A DNA stretch of 64,000 nucleotides from Acytostelium subglobosum LB1 (lineage: Eukaryota > Evosea > Eumycetozoa > Acytosteliales > Acytosteliaceae), in contig NW_012236527.1 in the NCBI RefSeq assembly GCF_000787575.1, forward strand, positions 930,001-994,000, written 5' to 3'. Position numbers and translations under genes: made by a program. The notes beneath the pieces are model-generated. The model did not search any database. It was not told the DNA's origin and saw only the letters and a program-made list of their open reading frames with translations. Shown piece by piece: positions 56,576 to 64,000 of the stretch (its first letter is position 1; the number at the start of each line of letters is the position of its first letter).

Positions 56576-57553
56576 TCAACTCGACAACTGGTCACCCCAC
56601 TTGGACTTCTTTGGCTGTAGTTGTTGTTGTCGTTTGTTGCTGTTGTTGCTGCCTGGTCGTTGATTGTTGTTGCTTTGCTGAACAGGTTGAGGTTGTTGTA
56701 CTCCTTTTGAACTCTTTGTCGAACTACTCCTACTCTCACTCTGGTCATTGCTGGTTGTTGTTGTTGATTTGGAGTATGGTTGGTATCGTTGGCCACCAAT
56801 AATGTTCTGTTGCATCAGTTGTGACCCAATTGCTTTGAATGAAGTATGATAGTTTGTTGTGGCACGTTTCTTCTGATCAGCGTTTAATATCTGATCCAGA
56901 TGATCCTTTGTCATTGATTGAATGGTCTTATTCTCCTTGTTATTCTTATTGTTGCTCTTATCTTTGTTGTTGTTGTCGAGCATGTTAAATGGTGATGCTA
57001 CCTGAGCTGATACATGTACATTGGACTGTGACGGTGTATTGGTAATGTTTGGTATGTATCTACTGATTTGTTCATCCGTGTCTTGATAGTCCTTCAAATG
57101 AGCTGATGTTGATAACCATGATCCAATGAGATTAGACACATTTGACTTCAATGTAATGACAACTACAGGTTCTTTCTTCTTATTCTCTTCTTCTTCTTCT
57201 GGTTCATTTGTTGTTGATATAGACTCAGTAGAAGTAATTGTTTGATCTATTTCATCATCATCATTATCTTGTGTCGTAGTTGTCGTAGTAGTAGTTATTG
57301 GTTCTGACTCTTTATCTTCATTGTTTTGCTTCTTCTTCTTCTTTCTTTTATTCTTATTATTCTCTGTTGATGATGAATTGATATGATTGTTATGTAATGT
57401 ATCGTTCATTATATTGTTGTTGTGTATCTCTATCTGTTGTTGATCGAATAGACAAATGACAGTCGGTCGTTTCAAAGTGTGAGATGCTGTCATCTTGTTT
57501 CCATCTTTCGTGGTGGAAGGTTTGAACTTGAAGAAGCAACACAAGTCATTCAT
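56576..57553 (-). CDS. Low-complexity hypothetical protein
   Basis: A single exon of 325 aa, starting 56 bp from the divergent PPCDC gene. The N-terminus is ordered (DLCCFFKFKPSTT, RPTVICLFDQQQIEI). Then come Asn/Lys/Thr/Glu-rich tracts with a strong basic run (NKRKKKKKQ), an ordered middle (VVVITLKSNVSNLIGSWLST, DTDEQISRYIPNI) and another helix-like part (MTKDHLDQILNADQKKR). The end is Gln/Asn/Ser-rich, closing PKKSKWGDQLSS. It is probably nuclear from the basic runs. No family recognised. Confidence 0.7.
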   Translation of the reverse strand: MNDLCCFFKFKPSTTKDGNKMTASHTLKRPTVICLFDQQQIEIHNNNIMNDTLHNNHINSSSTENNKNKRKKKKKQNNEDKESEPITTTTTTTTQDNDDDEIDQTITSTESISTTNEPEEEEENKKKEPVVVITLKSNVSNLIGSWLSTSAHLKDYQDTDEQISRYIPNITNTPSQSNVHVSAQVASPFNMLDNNNKDKSNNKNNKENKTIQSMTKDHLDQILNADQKKRATTNYHTSFKAIGSQLMQQNIIGGQRYQPYSKSTTTTSNDQSESRSSSTKSSKGVQQPQPVQQSNNNQRPGSNNSNKRQQQLQPKKSKWGDQLSS

Positions 57554-57609
57554 TTAACTTATCCACAAGGTACCATCTCATCATACATATACATACAATA
57601 TCATTCATA
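57554..57609. promoter_or_regulatory. 56-bp bidirectional promoter/leader region
   Basis: Only 56 bp separate the start codons of two divergent genes, so both leaders and at least part of both promoters must overlap. The sequence is AT-rich with CATA repeats. Confidence 0.6.
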
Positions 57610-58321
57610 ATGTCTACAACACCAACAACAGATAATACTATATCATCTTCAACAACAAATACAACAACAACAACAAATATAAAGAAGAACTTGTTGTTAG
57701 GTTTGACTGGAAGTGTAGCCACTATAAAGTATCAACAATTGATAGACTTGTTATTGCCTCATTTCAATGTTAAAGTAGTGTTGACAAAGAATGCATTACA
57801 CTTCTGTAAAGACATTGGACAGAATGCTCAACTAAGAGTATACACCGATGAAGATGAATGGACATCCTGGTCCAAACGCGATGATCCCGTGTTACACATT
57901 GAGTTAAGAAAGTGGGCAGACTCCATGCTCATTGCACCATTGTCAGCCAACACTCTTGCCAAGTTAGCCAATGGACTGTCCGACAACCTATTGGTAGGTC
58001 TGCGACTGACCAACAGACTCACAGATACGGCTAGCAAGCTAACTCCTCATTGCAATGAGATAGACATCAATAGTTAGAGCATGGGACTTCAAGAATAAGG
58101 AGTTGATAGTTGCACCCGCAATGAATACAATGATGTGGGACAATCCATTCACTGAGATGCATCTGAGCTCACTAAAGTCATTGTCTGCTCGTATCTCTAT
58201 CATTCAACCTATTGCCAAGAAACTCATTTGTGGAGACATTGGAGTTGGTGCCATGGAAGAAGTAGGAAGAATAACAGAGATAACAACCGACCTGTTATAC
58301 AAGCATATCCATCAAGATTAA
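57610..58321 (+). CDS. ppcdc: Phosphopantothenoylcysteine decarboxylase (PPCDC)
   Basis: Exons 57610-57993 and 58064-58321 give 213 aa. The FMN enzyme decarboxylates 4'-phosphopantothenoylcysteine in coenzyme A synthesis. Visible are LLLGLTGSVATIK, the catalytic His96 in VLHIELRKWAD, LIAPLSANTLAKLANGLSDNLL, and APAMNTMMWDNPFT (substrate-recognition clamp). Acceptor 58063 was chosen because it gives DNLL-TSIVRAWDF, the family sequence; the alternative AG just downstream breaks the frame. The Thr/Ser/Asn-rich N-terminal extension is typical of dictyostelids. Length is normal. Confidence 0.95.
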
Positions 58322-58498
58322 GATTAATCAGATGTTGGTTGGCTATTTTGAGCCTCCCCAGGTCAAACCCCGACCCAAAACGCAGGTCCTGGGACCACGA
58401 CCATTCTTCATTTGGACCTTAGAAGTGTCATTTGACAAACACAAACATATATATATATATACATATACATAATACAGATAAGAAGCAATCATTCAACG

Positions 58499-59311
58499 AT
58501 GGGAAACCATGTTGGAAGTTTGAAAAAGGAGGAGGTGGAGCAGTTGGTATCCTCATCACATTGTATGTTGAGACAATCAGCAAGAGCAACAACATGATCA
58601 TGAACTGACAATCAATCAATTCGACTAATCATTCAATATGATGATGATGATGATGATGATGTTATGTAGTTGATTCACGTGAACTAAAGTCATTGTTCAG
58701 AGACTTCAAGAAGGATTTACCATCGGGTAGCGCAGTGGTCAGTAGAGCAGAGTTCAAAGAGATAATGACACAGATGGGTATAGCAGACACATTCCTACAT
58801 GATCTATTATTCAATGTGTTCGATCGTAACAAGGATAATACGATTAACTTTCAAGAGTTTGGTAAGTAGTCTTATTGTTATTGTCTGTCCATCATCTAAC
58901 ACTACTACTCATCACTTCATAGTATGTGGACTGTCTGTAGTGATCAGAGGTACGCCAGAGGAGAAGATAGATTGTATGTACTTACTTTGCACTTGGGGAC
59001 TACTTAAGATCATGCATGTGGCTAATATACTTACTCAATCTACTATAGTTGCCTTCTCATTGTATGATATGGATAGTGATGGATACATCACAAGGAAGGA
59101 TATGGAGTTGATGTTGGAGAGCATGTATAGATTGGTTGGCTCATATGTCACGTGTGGCGGCAAACGCTTCGATCAGCAACAGGACTTTATCGATGATTTC
59201 TTTGACAAGATGGATGAGAATGGCGACGGACTGATATCCAAAGAGGCCTACAAGCGTGGTGCCCTGAAGAATGCCGATATACTTCAAGGTCTGCGTATTG
59301 TCAATCAGTAG
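58499..59311 (+). CDS. NCS/calcineurin-B-type EF-hand calcium sensor
   Basis: Exons 58499-58562, 58670-58861, 58923-58973 and 59049-59311 give 189 aa. The start MGNHVGSLKK fits an N-myristoylation signal. Three canonical EF-hand loops are seen (DRNKDNTINFQEF, DMDSDGYITRKDM, DENGDGLISKEAY), with a degenerate first hand before them. The block GLSVVIRGTPEEKI...FAFSLYDMDSDGYIT closely follows neuronal-calcium-sensor and frequenin proteins. The likely role is a Ca2+-dependent membrane switch or regulatory subunit; calcineurin B is the alternative. All phases fit; the 75-nt intron before exon 4 ends CTATAG. Confidence 0.9.
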
Positions 59312-59388
59312 GATGGACTCAACAACAGTTGTTGTTGTTCCCGAGCATTGTACCATATATAGAGAGAGGAATACACAACCGTTTATTG

Positions 59389-59560
59389 TTATGGCGATGA
59401 AGAGCCATCTGGTGTCATACTTAAAGGCGAGCTTCCATCTTCTTTTCTGCTTCTGGATAAACCCTTTTCGTTTGGTGTTTCGTCCTCAGAGTCCAAACTG
59501 ATAATGGATGTGGGTGAAGGATACGTTGTAAGAATTGGTAGCTGCTGCTGCTGCTGCTGC

Positions 59561-59620
<60 letters not shown>

Positions 59621-62043
59621 GACGGTTGTTGGGGCTGTGGAGGAGACTGATCTTTCCTTTGTTGGAACAATAATACTGGAGGTAGTGGAACCGCATTAAT
59701 GGCTGGTCCTGGGACAATGGTGGAAGCATATTGTTGTTGCTGTGGCCATGGAAATTGCTGTTGGTTATTCGGCATGAATTGTTGTTGTTGTTGTTGTTGT
59801 ATTTGCTGGGGCAGAAGTTGATGCTGCCTGTTCATTGACTGGTGCTGTTGTTGTTGTTGTTGATGTTGCTGTTGTATTAACATTTGTTGTTGTTGTTGTT
59901 GTTGTTGTTGAAGTTGAATTTGCTGATACCGTTGCATTTGTTGTTGGAAGGCTATTGAATGTTTCTGTTGCTGTTGATACGACTGAATTAGAGGCGATTG
60001 TTGTTGTGGTAATTGTGGCGCAATGCCTTGTTGGATCTGTGGCATGATCATTCTATACACCGGTGGTGGGATCTGTGGCATTTGAGATTGTTGTTGTAGT
60101 TGTTGTAGTTGTTGTTGTTGCAATGCATGTGTCTGGAGAGGATATCGTTGTTGCTGTTGCTGATTGGCTTGCCTATATTGCTGTAATACCAAATGTTGAT
60201 GTTGTCCCATAACATTCGATCCAGTGGCCCATCGAACAATGTCTGACTGCGTAGTGATGAGCAAGTGATTGGAGTACATCATATCGCAATGTTCGTATTT
60301 CTTTGTCCATCTCTCGACCACAACCATCACATGAGGGTCGGATTCATTGTCCATCAAACGGAATGTCATATTGCCCAGTGAGGGATAGACTGTGCTGAAT
60401 GTGTCAACATTGGGCATGGACGACATGAAACAATGCAGGAAGTTGATGAGAGCAGACGGAATGATCATCTTCCTAACTTTGGTATGTATTGGGAATATGA
60501 CATTCAATTGACCAACCAGCTCGACTGTATCCACACTCGAACAACATGTGACGTATGGTAGATAAGCGGTAAGTGAGGTCATCTGGGCCGGCAGCACAAG
60601 TTGGTTTGGTGGTGGCAAGAGGGTGAGCAGCTTCAGGTTGCGCAGTGACTGAGGCAAGATGCCTGGACCAAGTGATTGATTGAACACTGATGAAAGCATC
60701 AATGTTGTGAGTGATGGAGGGAGCGCACCAGGAAGTAGAGGGTGATTGAACCCAATACATTCGTTCAGTGATAGACTGGTGAGTGATTGTGGAAGCACGC
60801 CAGGTACAATGGGTGAGTTGAAGGTACGTCCGAACGAAAGTGTGGTCAGTGATCGAGGGAGTACATCCGGCTGCAGCGTCTGGTTGAAGAATTGACCAAA
60901 TAGAAGTGTCTGCAATGAGCTGGGGAGTGAGCCAATGGAGAGTGCCTCGTTGAATGCTTGGGGCATTCGAAGCTCGGTGAGTGTGTCCTGCAGATATCCC
61001 TCACTCAGTACCAATGGCATATGACTGTTCTCCATACTATTGATATGAGTTGAGATGATGACATCGGGAATGAAAAGATGAAGTGTATGTATCGAGCGAG
61101 GGAGTGGAGCAAATGGCACATGCATGTAAGTGTAGAGATGTGTGAGCTTCTTGGGAAACGACGCCGTGGTCAGTACCGACGAGTATCTGGAGTGATTGTA
61201 CAGCGTCGTCAGGGAGTCGGGTAGCACGCCGCCAGTGATCGGATGTGAGTAGTTGGTCGACATGTGGAGCACTTTGAGTGAGGGCGGCAGCGACCCCGGG
61301 ACAAGTCTAAGGTTGAAGTCATGGCCAAGATGAAGTGATGTGACAGATGAGGGGAATGAACAATTGCCGAGATCTGATCCTTGTGACATCAGATTGAGCA
61401 TGACACCAGTGACATGACTAAAGTTGATTGAGTGAAGCGAGGGCGGCAGCACACCGGGCATCAACTTGGTGTCTGGGCCAAAGGGCAGAGTCAGATGTGT
61501 CAAGGACTGAGGCAATGCACCAGGGAGCAGTATCTTGTTGTACAGGCTTTGAAGCTCCAGGCAGTCGATCGAGTCGGGCAATGAGCCCGGTATGATTGTT
61601 TGATTGAATTGTGATCCAAGGCCAATTCGTTGTAGATTGCCTGGTAGTGAGCCGGGCAATATCAGCTGATCAAAGGTGTTACTAAAGTCCAGACTTGTCA
61701 GTGACTCTGGGAGTGTCCCTTGAGCCAGTGGTCGATCAATATTTGTTGCTATTAATAATTGAGTGAATGATGTTGTTGTTGTTGCTTTTGTTGATGACGT
61801 TGATGATGTTGATGATGATAATGATTGATTGATGTTGATGTTGTTGTTGTTGATGTTGATATTGTTTGTATCACCTTTCCAAATACATAATATATCCTTT
61901 CCATTATAACATATTGATCGTGATCTTCTCCATAACGAATGTAACCTCTTGCAAGTCAGTCCCAAGCATGCTGAATCAATGATATCAGCATCATGAAGAT
62001 CTCTAAATATATTCAAAAATATGTAATCAGATAATGTATCCAT
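59389..62043 (-). CDS. FNIP-repeat protein with F-box-like N-terminus and poly-Q C-terminus
   Basis: A single exon of 884 aa. The start MDTLSDYIFLNIF...CKRLHSLW looks like an F-box. Residues ~110-500 hold about a dozen FNIP/LRR-like repeats with the consensus 'FNQ.I.PGSLP.SL..L.LG' (FNQTIIPGSLPDSI, FNSPIVPGVLPQSLTSLSL). FNIP repeats are an expansion typical of dictyostelids and large amoeba viruses. The C-terminal third is dominated by Gln (runs encoded by CAA/CAG), with MYSNHLLIT between. It may be the substrate-recognition subunit of an SCF ubiquitin ligase, by analogy. Convergent with the calcium-sensor gene (77 bp). Confidence 0.9.
59541..59620 (-). repeat. Poly-glutamine coding triplet repeat
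   Basis: (GCT)n then (GTT)n on the plus strand, i.e. CAG/CAA codons on the coding strand, about 26 consecutive Gln codons. Confidence 0.9.
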
Positions 62044-62236
62044 CTTCTATATATTTATATATATTGTATGTTTATCTGATAATACTACAATGATCATATG
62101 ACTTGTTCGTTTGGACTCAAAAAGATTCTTGTATTCTTTGAATCTGACATATGCGAAAAACGTACAATAGTCAGATCTGGACTTCACTTCGAGTGTTGAT
62201 CAGTTGTTCATCAATTCACCAATCATAGAGAAGAAG

Positions 62237-63497
62237 ATGAAGGCACAAGTAATCATTCAAACATGTTTGTTCATTGCATGCCTCTATCACCTTGCCCTTG
62301 TTCGAGCTGTAAGTCAATCCATCCTTCCCTTAACTGACCTAACTTACTGACCAATCATTCAATCAATGATGATGATGACGACGACAGGATGCCCCAACAG
62401 TGTTCTCATATCTTGGTATGAGCTCCGATAGTCCAAATAACTACTTCTACGTTAGACACAACTTGACAAGTGGAGAAGATATAATTAACCAGCATTCACA
62501 TAGTTATAATGATATCTCCACGTCGCAGTTCAATTCGGCCACTTCAGACTCTGTCCAATTCTTTCAATTGGATTCAGACGAGACTGACTTTCCAATACTC
62601 TGGACCTATTATATCAAAGTATGTATAAATGAATGAATGAGGTGAAGATGTTAACAAGTGAGTCCTCTATCCGCCCCTCCCCATCAGAACGAGAGCATGA
62701 CTGATACATTAGTTGGCACGGGAAATGACTATGGTTACTCTTATGATCAGGATACACAAGTTCGCATGGTTGGCAAGGATAACATACTTTATGGAATGGG
62801 AAAGGATGCCAACCTCACCATTGCAATGTTGAAATACAATTACAAACAACAAGAACTGTATGTGATCAACAGTGTTGTGATACCATCATCATCATCAGCC
62901 TCCTCCTAATCATCATGCACTGCACTGCACTCACAACAACAACAACAACAACAATAGTATTTACAAACCTCTGCACACTGAAATGCCGGGCTTCTACGAA
63001 TGCTTCTATGATCCAGACAGCAATATATTCTATTTGTTGTACTTTAATGGTAGGCAACAGTTCAATATCTGGTTGTTGGATGGCGATGATGCATCGACAA
63101 TATCATTCCATAATATATAACAGTCAAGGAAGCACTGGCCTGGTCCCTGCAGCCCAATCTCTACTTCACGGTTTACCAGTCAACACCTTATGTTGGCTTT
63201 GGAAATTGGCACACTGTTACCAAGGATTGTCAATATTTGTTCAAGATTGACTTGAAGGACAATTTGGCCAATGTCATATTTTCCAAACCAGGTCTTTACG
63301 TGCTCACTGGTGGCACTGGCCTTGGCTTTGTGCTCGATGCCATCAATGGATACATGCTGGCTGTGCTCACAAACACGCCCTACACTGAAGGAAACGCCTA
63401 TTTCTGGATGATCAATCTTAACACATTGGAGATCATCACATACCCCAAGCCATATCCAATGCCAGGTATGAACTACGCCTTCTACTATCTCGAATAA
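62237..63497 (+). CDS. Secreted hypothetical protein with apparent 2-nt frameshift
   Basis: Exons 62237-62308, 62388-62618, 62688-62857 and 62958-63497; about 336 aa if the frame were continuous. The signal peptide (CLFIACLYHLALVRA) is encoded by exon 1. The body has beta-rich repeats such as DSVQFFQLDSDETDFPILW and FYECFYDPDSNIFYLLYFNG, with QYLFKIDLKDNLANVIF later, suggesting a beta-propeller-like secreted protein. In the last exon the frame shifts by 2 nt at a TATATA run (63111-63119); both sides are otherwise open and collinear, so a sequencing slip is as likely as a broken gene. No family recognised. Divergent from the FNIP gene (193 bp). Confidence 0.65.
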
Positions 63498-63705
63498 ACC
63501 TTTGAAGGTCTACTGGTGGACCAAGAAGACAAGACGACATTGAAGTTCCATTTTCAAAATTTGAATTCAAATTGTTGTGGGTGTGTGTAACGGTTGAATT
63601 TGAACTGACATCAATTACTCAAGTTTGTTGTTTGATGTGACATCTATTCATTCATTGTTTGAATACAGATATTAACATATTATACAATAGTAGTAGGGAG
63701 AAGAC

Positions 63706-64000
63706 ATGAAACAAACAACAACATCAGGAATCAGGAAGAAACTACCTCCGCTATCGAGGCATGCTGTTGTGGCGGCAACAACAACAACAACAACAACGCA
63801 TCACACAATGGACACTCCACCGCCACAACAGCATCAACATCATCAACATACCAATATGATGGTGTCCACACCACCAAGCAACAACAACAATGATATATTA
63901 TATGACTTTGATGCACCTCTCTTCTATGAGTTCACACCAGTCCACTCTCATCATGATCCCAACAACAGTTCATTCACAGCAACTACTTCAACAACTTTGG
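63706..64000 (+). CDS. N-terminal part of a possible TPX2-like protein (runs off right edge)
   Basis: The frame is open from ATG at 63706 to the window end (98 codons). The first ~75 residues are basic, then Thr/His/Gln/Asn-rich low complexity. An ordered motif follows, LYDFDAPLFYEFTPV, which resembles the N-terminal 'YxFDAPxFxDF' Aurora-binding motif of TPX2-type spindle proteins. Only this short motif supports the assignment; another protein is possible. Confidence 0.45.
   Translation, partial: MKQTTTSGIRKKLPPLSRHAVVAATTTTTTTHHTMDTPPPQQHQHHQHTNMMVSTPPSNNNNDILYDFDAPLFYEFTPVHSHHDPNNSSFTATTSTTL

Overview
The window looks like nuclear DNA of a dictyostelid social amoeba. The evidence is a FNIP-repeat protein with an F-box-like start, four tandem PSI-factor-type genes (PA14/fibro-slime plus CTDC cysteine repeats), poly-Q/N tracts inside proteins, and short GTAAGT/GTATGT...AG introns of about 55-220 nt, rich in GATT/AATC tetranucleotides. 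Base composition is clearly less AT-rich than Dictyostelium discoideum. A group-2 species such as Acytostelium is a guess, not shown. There is one 100-N assembly gap (5770-5869) and isolated Ns at 5125, 6293 and 36497.

Layout. (1) 1-11.1 kb: three members of one family, namely a C-terminal fragment at the left edge (+), a complete gene at 754-4110 (-) and a complete gene at 6949-11067 (+). The two complete proteins carry about five ILEI/FAM3-like modules followed by a caspase-like (C14) domain. A Tc1/mariner-type transposon with perfect 66-bp inverted repeats lies between them. (2) 11.1-24.3 kb: conserved housekeeping genes, mostly in alternating orientation: tRNA-Gly, EHD ATPase, ribosomal protein S23, M28 metallopeptidase, Integrator subunit 14, ATG3, a zinc-binding/RGG protein and a RUS1/DUF647 protein. 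(3) 24.5-37.2 kb: four tandem minus-strand PSI-factor-like type I membrane proteins with NPxY tails. (4) 38.4-48.4 kb: a degenerate sulfotransferase-like protein, cohesin RAD21, a Rab11-type GTPase, histone H4 with a 3' stem-loop and a POT1-like protein. (5) 48.8-64 kb: a PH/Ig-like/TKL kinase, a four-TM protein, a secreted beta-helix protein, a low-complexity protein, PPCDC (CoA synthesis), an NCS-type calcium sensor, the FNIP protein, a secreted protein and the start of a TPX2-like gene.

Most genes are unrelated housekeeping functions. The two accessory blocks are the ILEI/caspase-like family with its transposon and the PSI-like array. The first is the best candidate for an undescribed system: multi-module ILEI repeats joined to a protease-like domain that keeps its Cys-His dyad in one paralogue and has lost it in the other.

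Gene models were built by hand from splice motifs, reading frame and recalled family similarity. No database search was run. For spliced genes the given range covers all coding exons, and exon limits are in the evidence text.
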